A program made the position numbers and the translations under genes. A stretch of DNA of 7,887 bases, taken from NCBI GenBank assembly GCA_004378665.1, contig SOIA01000066.1, positions 1 to 7,887 on the forward strand. The letters are read 5' to 3'. Origin of the DNA: Candidatus Aminicenantota bacterium (GTDB taxonomy: Bacteria; Acidobacteriota; Aminicenantia; Aminicenantales; Aminicenantaceae). The notes under the pieces are model-generated. The model did not search any database. It saw only the letters and a program-made list of their open reading frames with translations, and was not told the origin of the DNA. This document shows positions 1 through 7,662 of the stretch, one piece after another (position 1 is the first letter of the stretch; every line of letters starts with the position of its first letter).

Positions 1-2442
1 GAGATCAAAGATATCATCATCGAAAGACGGGGCGATGTCCAGATCACTCTGGGCAGTGTTGCAGAGGTGTTCCGCGGTTATAAAGAACGCAAAGTCATCT
101 CACGCATCAACGGCCGGGAATGCATTGAAGCGGCCATCTACCGAGCAGCGGATGCCAACACTGTCTCGGTGGCCAATGCCGTCACCGAAAGGCTGAGAAT
201 GGTCCAGAATAATATACTGAAGCCCCGGAATATGGAGTATCTGGTCATCACCAACCAATCCAAATTCATCAAAAACACCATCCAGGAAGTCAAGAAGACC
301 GCCATCATCGGCGGAATCCTGGCCATACTGGTCCTGCTCTATTTTTTAAAAAATATGCGCAGCACCCTGATCATCGGGGCAGCCATACCGATATCTGTCA
401 TCATCACATTCTTCCTGATGTACTCCTCCAATATCTCCTTGAATATCATTTCACTTGGCGGACTGGCACTCGGGATCGGGATGCTTGTGGACAACTCTAT
501 CGTGGTGCTGGAGTCTATCCAGCGCTACAGGGAAAAGGGTGAGGGATTGTACGATTCTGCCCTCAAAGGAACATCAGAAGTGGCCGGAGCCGTAACTGCT
601 TCCACGTTCACCACAGTGGCGGTTTTTTTCCCGATCGTGTTCATAGAGGGAATCGCCGGCCAGCTGTTCAAGGACATGGCCCTGACAGTGACCTATTCTC
701 TGCTGGCTTCTTTGGTCGTATCTCTAACTCTCGTCCCGATGCTCAATTCGATCCTGCGTCGTGAAAATCCAAAAGAACGGCTGACCAGAGTGCTCAAAAT
801 TCTGTTCAAGCCCCTGGATAAGCTGTACAACCAGGTCTATCTCACTTATAAAAAAACCCAGGACACCACCTTTAAGCACAGAAAAATCATTATTGTCAGT
901 GTACTCGCACTCTTTGCTATCTCTATCTTCATGACTCGTTTCATGGGCCAGGAACTGATCCCGGTCATTTCCCAGGGAGAATTCTTGATCAACATCGAGT
1001 TCAAGCCCGGAACCTCTCTCAAAGAGAACTCCGCCATCGTCACGGATATATCCGAGACGCTAAAAGAATATGACGAAATCGACAGCATCTACGAGCTGAT
1101 CGGGAAAGGGTCCCGAGCAGGTATTTCCTTTCAGGAAGAGCGGGAAAACCTCTCTGAATTCGTCATCCGGCTGCAACCGGGCATCCTGGGAAAAAAGGAA
1201 GACCGGATCATGGACCGGGTGAGAACCGACCTGGAAAAGTTTCCGACCACCAAAATCAAAGTCTATAAGCCCCGCCTTTTCTCCTTCAAAGCACCGCTTG
1301 AGGTCGTGGTTTCGAGCAACGACATGGATGTCATCAAACGGGTTTCCGACGAACTCATGGAGAAGCTCCACGGAGTGGAAGGAATCATTGACCTGAAGTC
1401 CAGCATGGAAGAAGGATATCCGGAAATCCAGATCATCTTCAACCGAGCCGTCCTGGCTTCACAGGACATGACCATCAACTCGGTGGGATCTCAGCTCAGG
1501 AACAAGATCGAGGGCGAAGTCGCCACTCGGTTCATTGAAAGCGACCGGGAAATCGACATTCGGGTCCGCCTTTCCGAGGATTCCCGCGACCGGGTAGACA
1601 AGATCAGCCGGATCAACATCCGAAATGGTCTGGGCGTGATGGTGCCGCTGAAGGCGCTGGCGGATATCCGCATAAAGGAAGGCCCGGCGGAAATTCGTCG
1701 TATCCTCCAGCAAAAATCCGCGGTCATTACCGGGAATATCTCAAACATCTCCCTGGATGAAGCCAAAGAAATAGTTATGGCAGAGGCCGCTACCATAAAT
1801 TATGGGCCTGAATGTACGATCTACCTTGCCGGACAGAGCATGGAGCAGGATGTGGCTTTTTCCTCGATGCTCTTCGCCATTTTACTGGCCGTGTTTCTTG
1901 TGTACCTGGTCATGGCCTCCCAGTTTGAATCCTTTATAAAACCGTTTATCATCATGTTCACCATCCCGCTCGGCATTATCGGCGTGGTGATCGTCGGGCT
2001 GGTGTTCAGCATGTCCATCAACGTGATCGTGCTGATCGGCCTGATCATTCTCTCTGGCATCATCGTCAACAACGCCATCGTGCTGGTGGACTACATCGGA
2101 CAGCTACAGAAACAAGGAATGCACAAGTTGGAGGCGATTAAAACCGCTGCCCGGGTGAGGTGGCGTCCAATCCTGATGACCACCATCACGACAGTTCTGG
2201 GCCTCTTGCCCATGGTATTGGATTTCAACGAAGGATTCGAGATCCGCATCCCGCTGGCCCTGACATTGATCGGAGGTTTGATCTTCGGAACGTTCCTGTC
2301 TTTAGTTTTTATCCCTCTGGTCTACAATACAGTGGTGAGGGACACCTCGGCAGCTGAGGAGAAGGAAAGCCGTTTGATGAGCATTCTTAAAAACGCCAAA
2401 ATGAGTCTTTCCCCAGAAAAAGTGAAAACGAACAAACAATGA
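1..2442 (+). CDS. RND-family efflux permease (AcrB/MdtB-like), 5'-truncated by window edge
   Basis: Inner-membrane, proton-driven RND permease that would export small molecules through a periplasmic adaptor and an outer-membrane channel. The reading frame is open from base 1, so the GTG at 67 is an internal Val and not the start; 813 residues are visible. Aligned to the complete neighbour, about 235 N-terminal residues (TM1 and the first porter subdomains) are missing. Seen, numbering from base 1: end of the first porter half (1-95), TM2-TM6 (about 101-250), TM7 (about 294-314), second periplasmic half (about 315-615), TM8-TM12 (about 620-772), then a charged cytoplasmic tail. TM4 carries GMLVDNSIVVLES (D164, N165) and TM10 carries GIIVNNAIVLVDY (N690, N691). 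In AcrB these positions are Asp407-Asp408 and Lys940, so two of the three charged relay residues are Asn here. The stop overlaps the next start. The substrate cannot be told from sequence; the lack of the CzcA-type DGAVV motif argues against a heavy-metal pump. The family call is very secure. Confidence 0.96.
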   Translation, partial: EIKDIIIERRGDVQITLGSVAEVFRGYKERKVISRINGRECIEAAIYRAADANTVSVANAVTERLRMVQNNILKPRNMEYLVITNQSKFIKNTIQEVKKTAIIGGILAILVLLYFLKNMRSTLIIGAAIPISVIITFFLMYSSNISLNIISLGGLALGIGMLVDNSIVVLESIQRYREKGEGLYDSALKGTSEVAGAVTASTFTTVAVFFPIVFIEGIAGQLFKDMALTVTYSLLASLVVSLTLVPMLNSILRRENPKERLTRVLKILFKPLDKLYNQVYLTYKKTQDTTFKHRKIIIVSVLALFAISIFMTRFMGQELIPVISQGEFLINIEFKPGTSLKENSAIVTDISETLKEYDEIDSIYELIGKGSRAGISFQEERENLSEFVIRLQPGILGKKEDRIMDRVRTDLEKFPTTKIKVYKPRLFSFKAPLEVVVSSNDMDVIKRVSDELMEKLHGVEGIIDLKSSMEEGYPEIQIIFNRAVLASQDMTINSVGSQLRNKIEGEVATRFIESDREIDIRVRLSEDSRDRVDKISRINIRNGLGVMVPLKALADIRIKEGPAEIRRILQQKSAVITGNISNISLDEAKEIVMAEAATINYGPECTIYLAGQSMEQDVAFSSMLFAILLAVFLVYLVMASQFESFIKPFIIMFTIPLGIIGVVIVGLVFSMSINVIVLIGLIILSGIIVNNAIVLVDYIGQLQKQGMHKLEAIKTAARVRWRPILMTTITTVLGLLPMVLDFNEGFEIRIPLALTLIGGLIFGTFLSLVFIPLVYNTVVRDTSAAEEKESRLMSILKNAKMSLSPEKVKTNKQ
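2439..2442 (+). promoter_or_regulatory. ATGA stop/start overlap coupling the two RND genes
   Basis: The ATG of the second permease shares bases with the TGA of the first. The stretch just upstream (about 2415-2438) is A-rich and has no good AGGAGG match, so initiation probably depends on ribosomes that have just terminated on the first gene. This would hold the two permeases at a linked ratio. The overlap is seen directly; coupling is inferred. Confidence 0.75.
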
Positions 2443-5400
2443 ATTTACCTGAATTTTCGATACGAAAGCCTGTTTCCATTATAGTGGCCATGCTGATTTT
2501 CATCACTATCGGAGTGATCTCCATCCTCAAGCTTCCCCTGGAGATGATGCCCGACATATCCTTTCCGGGCTTGATGGTCCAGATCCCTTATCCGTCTTCT
2601 TCTCCTGAAGAAGTGGAACGCACCATCACACGTCCCCTGGAAGACATTTTGTCCACTATAAACAATCTGGAGAGCCTCAACTCCACCTCATCCTCGTCAT
2701 CCTCCTTTATCCACATGCAGTTCAAGGGGGGCACCAACATGGACCTGGCCACCATGGAAATCCGCGACAAGATCGACATGGTCCGAAATGATCTCCCTGA
2801 TGATATCGAGAATATCCGTATCCGCCGTTTTTCGTTCAATGACCGGCCCGTGATCAACTTCAGCGTGGCTTTGCCCGGAGACCTGGAAAACCTGTACTAC
2901 TGGTCAGAAAATTACATCACGCAACAGATGGAACGGATCGAAGGCGTGGCCAACGTAGACATCCGGGGTATCCGCAACAAGGTTCTGACTATCTACCTCA
3001 AGCCCGAGGTATTCTATTCCTCCTCCATCCGTATCAATGACCTTATCGACACCATCCGCAACAACAACATCAATATTTCAGCCGGGTATGTGGAAGAGGG
3101 CCCCATGCGCTATGTGACTCGGATTCCAGGGGAACTCAAGATCCTGGAGGAGGTTAAAAACCTCCCTGTCAGCAACATGGGGTTGACCATCGCAGATGTC
3201 GCCCGTGTGACCTACGATTATCCTGTCAAAGAAGATTTTAACCGCTTGGACGGGAAGGAGACAGTACGTTTCCAGATATATCGGGCCTCCAACGCCAACA
3301 TCGTGGATGTCTGCAACAACGTCAAGGCCACCATGGCCTGGATCAAAGAAACAGAACCCGAGCTCCATAATATGACCACCATCTTCTACCGAGACCAATC
3401 AGAGGATATCCTCAAGAGCCTCAAGGATCTCACCCTCTCCGGGATCGTCGGCGGTATTCTGGCGGTCTTTGTCATTCTCTTTTTCCTGAGAAAATTCCGG
3501 AGCACAATCATCATCGCCACCGCCATCCCCATGGCTATGGTGTTTACATTCAGCTTTATGTACCTCTACCGCACTGTATTGCGTACCGACATCACGATCA
3601 ACATCATCTCTCTCAGCGGGCTGATGATGGCAGTGGGCATGCTGGTGGATAACAGTGTCGTTGTGCTGGAGAATATATCCCGCTTGCGACAGGAGAAAGG
3701 ATATTCGCCATTAAAAGCCTCGATAACAGGGGCCAGCGAAGTGGCCATGGCCGTCACTGCATCCACTCTGACGACCCTGGTCGTGTTCATCTCATTGAGC
3801 TTCGTGTCCTCGTCGGGATTCGGGCGCTTCTTGCAAGACTTTGCGTTAACCATCTCCCTGGCTTTGATCGCCTCCCTGATCGTTTCCCTCTCATTCATCC
3901 CGTTGGCGGGAAGCCGATTGCTTGCCGGCAAGGTAAGGGAAAAAGCCCGGTGGCTGGTTAAACTGACATCCCTCTATAAGCGAGTCATCAGTTTCACCAT
4001 CAAGAACTGGAAAACCAAGCTTCTGGTGGTCGGTCTGGCTGTCGGTATTTTCTTCACATCCTTTCAACTCCTTAAAAATATCGAACAGGAATACATGGCC
4101 AGAAGTGACGAACGGGAGATCGATATCTCAGTCTATATGCCGCGCAGTTTCACGCTGGAGGAAATGAAGGTCCTCTTCAGGCAGTACGAAGAGCTTCTCC
4201 TCACACGGAAGGAAGAGTTTGCTATCAAACATCTGACAACCGAATTCGGCGTTCGTGGTATGCGACAAGGGCGATTCCGCGGGTCTCTTGAGCTGAACCT
4301 GGAAGATAAAGGTCCCTCCGTGACCGAAATCAAAGAAAAACTCAAGGAACTGCTTCCCAGGCGTGCCGGTATCACTTACGAATACGGGCAGCGCTTCGGC
4401 CGCGGCGGGCATTTCTCTGGAATCTCCGTGGAGCTCATCGGCCTGGACTACACAAAATTGACCGAGCTGGCACCGATGGTCATCGAAAAACTCCGAACAG
4501 TAGAGAATGTGGAGGATATAACCAGCGACCTCGAGGGTGGAGACACACAGATCATGGTCCAGGTGGACCGCAAGAAGGCGGAAAGCTCAGGAGTGAGCAG
4601 TCAAATGGTGGCACGGACCATTTCCTCCTCTCTTTCTGAGCGGCCCATCGGAAAGTTTAAAACTGAAAACCGCGAGATCGACATTATCTTGAAAATCCGG
4701 GGAGAGGAGGGATTCAGCGAAGAAGACCTCCGGAACATCAGCCTGCCGACCCAGTCCCAACGGATTCCGATCTCCGCGATCACGGACATCTCCTACCGGA
4801 TGGGTTCGACATCCATCCGAAAGGAGAATAAAAAATCAAAATTGAACATCCGGATCAACACCAAACGAGAGGGAATGATGGCCATATCCAACGATGTCCG
4901 TTCGGTCATGAACACCATTCAATTCCCCGAGGGCTACACGTGGAGCCTGGGTTCCGGATGGAGACGTTTTCGGGAATCCCAGGGGGAATCCACCATGGCG
5001 ATCATTCTCGCTATAATCTTCATCTATATCATCATGGCTTCACTTTTCGAATCGTTCGTGCATCCGCTCACGATCCTGCTGGCCGTGCCGTTGGCGCTGT
5101 TCGGAGTGGCCGCGATCTTCACTATCACAAACATCACACTGAACACCACTTCCTATTTGGGACTCCTGGTTCTGTTCGGGATCGTGGTAAACAACGGGAT
5201 CATCCTGATCGATCATATCCGGAAGCTTCGGAAATCCGGGATGGGCAAGAACGAGTCCATCATACAGGGTGGCATGGACCGGATGCGGCCGATCATCATG
5301 ACGGCCATAACCACTATTTTCGGAGTGCTGCCGCTGGCTCTCCCATTCCTGTTGCCCCAGTTTTTCGAGGCAGCCGGGCGGAGGGCACAGATGTGGGCTC

Positions 5401-5540
5401 CCATTTCCGTGGCCATCATCGGCGGATTGACAACTTCGACCTTTTTCACGCTGATCTTTTTGCCCACGTTCTACTCTATCTCGGATTCCGTCACTTCTAA
5501 GGCCAAGTCTTTCCTAGGCTTCAAAAACGCAAAAGTTTAA
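2439..5540 (+). CDS. RND-family efflux permease (AcrB/MdtC-like), complete
   Basis: Complete 1033-residue RND permease, the normal length for the hydrophobe/amphiphile (HAE-1-like) branch. Seen in order: a short cytoplasmic start with SIRKPVS, TM1 (about 11-31), first periplasmic porter/docking half (about 32-330), TM2-TM6 (about 335-495), TM7 (about 525-545), second periplasmic half (about 546-850), TM8-TM12 (about 851-1012) and a short basic tail. TM4 has GMLVDNSVVVLEN (D404, N405) and TM10 has GIVVNNGIILIDH (N918, N919), so only one of the three AcrB relay charges (Asp407, Asp408, Lys940) remains, as in its partner. A Ser run lies at about 82-89, where the family has a Ser-rich strand before a Phe and a Gly. 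The protein differs from the upstream permease along its whole length, so this is an old duplication and not a recent tandem repeat. The pair resembles MdtB/MdtC in layout, but orthology is not claimed. The substrate is unknown. Confidence 0.97.
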   Translation: MNLPEFSIRKPVSIIVAMLIFITIGVISILKLPLEMMPDISFPGLMVQIPYPSSSPEEVERTITRPLEDILSTINNLESLNSTSSSSSSFIHMQFKGGTNMDLATMEIRDKIDMVRNDLPDDIENIRIRRFSFNDRPVINFSVALPGDLENLYYWSENYITQQMERIEGVANVDIRGIRNKVLTIYLKPEVFYSSSIRINDLIDTIRNNNINISAGYVEEGPMRYVTRIPGELKILEEVKNLPVSNMGLTIADVARVTYDYPVKEDFNRLDGKETVRFQIYRASNANIVDVCNNVKATMAWIKETEPELHNMTTIFYRDQSEDILKSLKDLTLSGIVGGILAVFVILFFLRKFRSTIIIATAIPMAMVFTFSFMYLYRTVLRTDITINIISLSGLMMAVGMLVDNSVVVLENISRLRQEKGYSPLKASITGASEVAMAVTASTLTTLVVFISLSFVSSSGFGRFLQDFALTISLALIASLIVSLSFIPLAGSRLLAGKVREKARWLVKLTSLYKRVISFTIKNWKTKLLVVGLAVGIFFTSFQLLKNIEQEYMARSDEREIDISVYMPRSFTLEEMKVLFRQYEELLLTRKEEFAIKHLTTEFGVRGMRQGRFRGSLELNLEDKGPSVTEIKEKLKELLPRRAGITYEYGQRFGRGGHFSGISVELIGLDYTKLTELAPMVIEKLRTVENVEDITSDLEGGDTQIMVQVDRKKAESSGVSSQMVARTISSSLSERPIGKFKTENREIDIILKIRGEEGFSEEDLRNISLPTQSQRIPISAITDISYRMGSTSIRKENKKSKLNIRINTKREGMMAISNDVRSVMNTIQFPEGYTWSLGSGWRRFRESQGESTMAIILAIIFIYIIMASLFESFVHPLTILLAVPLALFGVAAIFTITNITLNTTSYLGLLVLFGIVVNNGIILIDHIRKLRKSGMGKNESIIQGGMDRMRPIIMTAITTIFGVLPLALPFLLPQFFEAAGRRAQMWAPISVAIIGGLTTSTFFTLIFLPTFYSISDSVTSKAKSFLGFKNAKV

Positions 5541-5698
5541 TTCATATTGACATATAAAGACATTCCGAGTGCAAAACACGTACGGCCACAGAACACAGAA
5601 GGAAAAACGTCGATGATGAGTGCAGGTTTCTTTCACGTCGCCAATCCACGCACTCAATTTTCAATCACACAATATCCCATGTAAAAAAGGAGGTCTGT
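5541..5698 (+). other. Non-coding gap between the RND pair and the M14 pair
   Basis: This 158-base gap has no credible gene. It holds a perfect TTGACA (5547-5552), but at 16-18 bases downstream the best -10 candidates (for example TGCAAA at 5570-5575) match TATAAT poorly, so a promoter is possible but not shown. GAGTGCA occurs twice directly (5567-5573 and 5618-5624). TGAGTGC (5617-5623) can pair with GCACTCA (5650-5656) around a 26-base loop, followed by AATTTTC. That is too weak and too long-looped to call a terminator with confidence. ACGTCG also occurs twice (5607-5612 and 5635-5640). The M14 genes are probably a separate transcription unit, with either the promoter here or read-through from the RND genes. 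Confidence 0.5.
5687..5694 (+). promoter_or_regulatory. Strong ribosome binding site for the first M14-like gene
   Basis: AAGGAGGT is a near-perfect anti-Shine-Dalgarno match ending four bases before the ATG at 5699. It fixes the start of the M14-like protein and agrees with the Lys-rich, then hydrophobic export signal that follows directly. Confidence 0.85.
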
Positions 5699-7645
5699 AT
5701 GAGAAATTGCGTCAAGCATAAATTTAAACTGTTAGGGACCGTTTCCCTCATCCTGTTTTTATCACTTCTTTTCTTACCGATGGAAGCCGTCCAAAACCAG
5801 CCTTCAGATGCCAAATACCATAATTATGCGGCTCTGACTCAGGCCATGAAAAACTTGGCTGGTGCCAATCCAAAGATCACAAAACTCCAATCTATCGGAA
5901 GAACGCTGGGCGGCCGGGACCTCTGGATGCTCCAGGTATCCGGAAAAGGAAAGGCACTCGAGAAACAGGCCCTGCTCATTGCGGCCAACCTCGAAGGCGA
6001 CCATCTGATCGGGAGCATGGTGGCTCTGGGCATCGCCGAATACCTGGTCAAAGGCTATGGAAAGGACGAGAAAATCACAGCCATCCTGGATAAACGCACT
6101 TTTTACATCGTCCCCCGCCTCAACCCCGACGGCGCCGAAGCCTTTTTCAAAGCCGTCCGCCATGAACATCCCGGCAACTTCAACCCCCGGGATGAGGACT
6201 ACGACTGGAAGGTCGATGAGGATGGTCCCGAAGACCTCAACGGAGACGGGATGATCACCATGATGCGCGCCAAGGATAAGGAAGGGAGCTGGATTGTCGA
6301 TGAGAAGGACCCGCGGCTGATGAAGAAGAAAGACGCAGACTCCCCACTCGATGCGCTTTACAAGCTTTATCCTGAGGGCATCGATAACGACGGCGACGAG
6401 CTCTACAACGAAGACGGTCCGGGCGGCTTCAACATCAACCGGAACTTCCCGCATAATTTCGGATACAAACCCAAGGGACTCAAAGTCTATCCTGTCTCGG
6501 AAGTCGAGACTCAGGCACTGATCGACTTCATGACCCGCTTCGATCCGAATCTCAAAACCCAAGCTCACAAGAACATCTGCGGCGTTCTCGTGTTTTCCAT
6601 GCACGACAACCTGGCTGCGGGAACCGGGATCGAATGCGGAACTCCCACCTTCCCGGAACCACCCAGAGCGGCTGCCCCGGCTATGAGAGGATTCATGTTC
6701 TTCCGTATGGGACGCCGCGGCGGCACTGATGCCACACCCCAGCCTCGGCCGACCGACCCTCAGCCCAAAAGGACAGAGACACGGGATCAGAATATTTTTA
6801 AAGCTGTCAGCGAAAAATATAAAGAGATCACAAAAATTACAAGCGCGAAATCCGACAAGCCGTTCGGGTCTTTTCTCGAGTATGCGTACTTCCAGTACGG
6901 TGTCCCCTCCTTTTCAGCCAATCTCTGGTCTCTGAGAGAAGCGGCCAGGCCCCCGGGACGAATGATACCGAGGAACGACAGACAAGAATCGCCACAGCCC
7001 CAACGGCAGGCACAACAGACAACGATGGACCGAAGCGCGATGATGCAGCGGTTCATGGCCGGTGGCGGCGGAGCAGCGCAAAGACAGCCCGGGACATCGG
7101 ATAGCGATGCTCAGTGGCTCAAATGGATCGACGAGAAAAACGAGGGTAAAGGGTTTGTGGCATGGACCAAGTTTAACCACAAGCAGCTCGGCGAGGTCGA
7201 GATCGGCGGTTTTGAACCCCACTTAAGGATCAATCCGCCGGCTGACCAGATTCCGGCTCTGACCAAGAGCCATGCCGAGTTTGCTCTGTATCTGTCGGAA
7301 CAATTCGCGGAGATCGCGCTGGATGAGCCAGAAATCGAGAAGCTTTCACCCAACCTGTTCCGGCTCACCCTCAAGGTCCACAACAAGGGCAAATTCCCGT
7401 ACTCCACCGCTATGGGGACGAGAACACGGAATATCAACTCGATCGTGCTGCGGCTCAAGTTCGAGGATGACAAAAAAATGGAGATTTTCGGCGGCAGCAA
7501 ACGTACTGACATCTCGACGCTGGCCGCGGGTGGCGAAAATGAATACACGTGGACGATCATATCCCCGCCTGGAAAAAAGATCGACATCAATCTGTGGGCG
7601 AGACACGGCGGAGGAACAATCCAAAAAACGATTGTTCTTAAATGA
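5699..7645 (+). CDS. Exported M14 (zinc carboxypeptidase-like) protein with altered active site
   Basis: A 648-residue protein of the M14 fold, exported by the Sec route: basic start, hydrophobic stretch about 11-27. The fold begins near residue 38. Landmarks seen: GRTLGGRDLW (67-76); the zinc-motif strand NLEGDHLIG (97-105); VPRLNPDG (138-145, R140 at the usual Arg127 region); acidic calcium-loop-like segments DLNGDGMIT (179-187) and DNDGDELYNEDG (229-240); NINRNFP (245-251, equivalent to Asn144-Arg145 for substrate carboxylate binding); H290, which fits the third zinc ligand; and YFQYGVPSFSANLW (397-410). Two key sites differ: HxxE reads ExxH (E99, H102), and the catalytic Glu270 position appears to be N408. 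Pro/Gln/Arg/Gly-rich insertions lie at about 315-362 and 415-470. EVEIGGFEP (499-507) ends the core, and a beta-rich domain (about 545-648) follows. Family known: digestion of peptides or cell-wall peptides. Inferred here: probably not an ordinary carboxypeptidase. Fold assignment is strong; activity is uncertain. Confidence 0.9.
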   Translation: MRNCVKHKFKLLGTVSLILFLSLLFLPMEAVQNQPSDAKYHNYAALTQAMKNLAGANPKITKLQSIGRTLGGRDLWMLQVSGKGKALEKQALLIAANLEGDHLIGSMVALGIAEYLVKGYGKDEKITAILDKRTFYIVPRLNPDGAEAFFKAVRHEHPGNFNPRDEDYDWKVDEDGPEDLNGDGMITMMRAKDKEGSWIVDEKDPRLMKKKDADSPLDALYKLYPEGIDNDGDELYNEDGPGGFNINRNFPHNFGYKPKGLKVYPVSEVETQALIDFMTRFDPNLKTQAHKNICGVLVFSMHDNLAAGTGIECGTPTFPEPPRAAAPAMRGFMFFRMGRRGGTDATPQPRPTDPQPKRTETRDQNIFKAVSEKYKEITKITSAKSDKPFGSFLEYAYFQYGVPSFSANLWSLREAARPPGRMIPRNDRQESPQPQRQAQQTTMDRSAMMQRFMAGGGGAAQRQPGTSDSDAQWLKWIDEKNEGKGFVAWTKFNHKQLGEVEIGGFEPHLRINPPADQIPALTKSHAEFALYLSEQFAEIALDEPEIEKLSPNLFRLTLKVHNKGKFPYSTAMGTRTRNINSIVLRLKFEDDKKMEIFGGSKRTDISTLAAGGENEYTWTIISPPGKKIDINLWARHGGGTIQKTIVLK

Positions 7646-7647
7646 GG

Positions 7648-7656
7648 AAAGGAGGG
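7648..7656 (+). promoter_or_regulatory. Ribosome binding site deciding the start of the second M14-like gene
   Basis: AAAGGAGGG lies only a few bases after the TGA of the previous gene. Two in-frame ATGs follow, at 7657 and 7663. The first begins immediately after this site, too close for normal initiation. The second leaves about seven bases after GGAGG and is therefore preferred. Confidence 0.8.
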
Positions 7657-7662
7657 ATGACG

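Noticed and set aside
67..69. GTG as a start codon for the first permease
   Set aside because: The frame is open upstream to base 1 and the upstream residues (ending LGSVAEV) match the RND pattern seen as LTIADVARV in the second permease, so the GTG is internal.
2679..2708. Poly-serine tract in the second permease as a possible slippage or phase-variation repeat
   Set aside because: The codons are mixed (TCA, TCC, TCG), so there is no simple nucleotide repeat, and this family normally has a Ser-rich strand at this point.
4940..5500. + strand open frame (186 codons) inside the second RND permease
   Set aside because: His/Arg-rich translation typical of a frame-shifted membrane-protein gene; the true frame gives TM8-TM12 of the permease.
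5617..5661. Rho-independent terminator after the RND genes
   Set aside because: Only a 7-base stem with a 26-base loop, modest GC and a short broken T tract; not convincing.
5804..6604. Long antisense open frame (266 codons) under the first M14-like gene
   Set aside because: It lies wholly inside a well-supported gene, has no recognisable fold or ribosome binding site, and its composition is what the reverse complement of the M14 codons gives.
7657..7659. Upstream ATG as the start of the second M14-like gene
   Set aside because: It abuts the Shine-Dalgarno sequence with essentially no spacer; the ATG six bases later has normal spacing.
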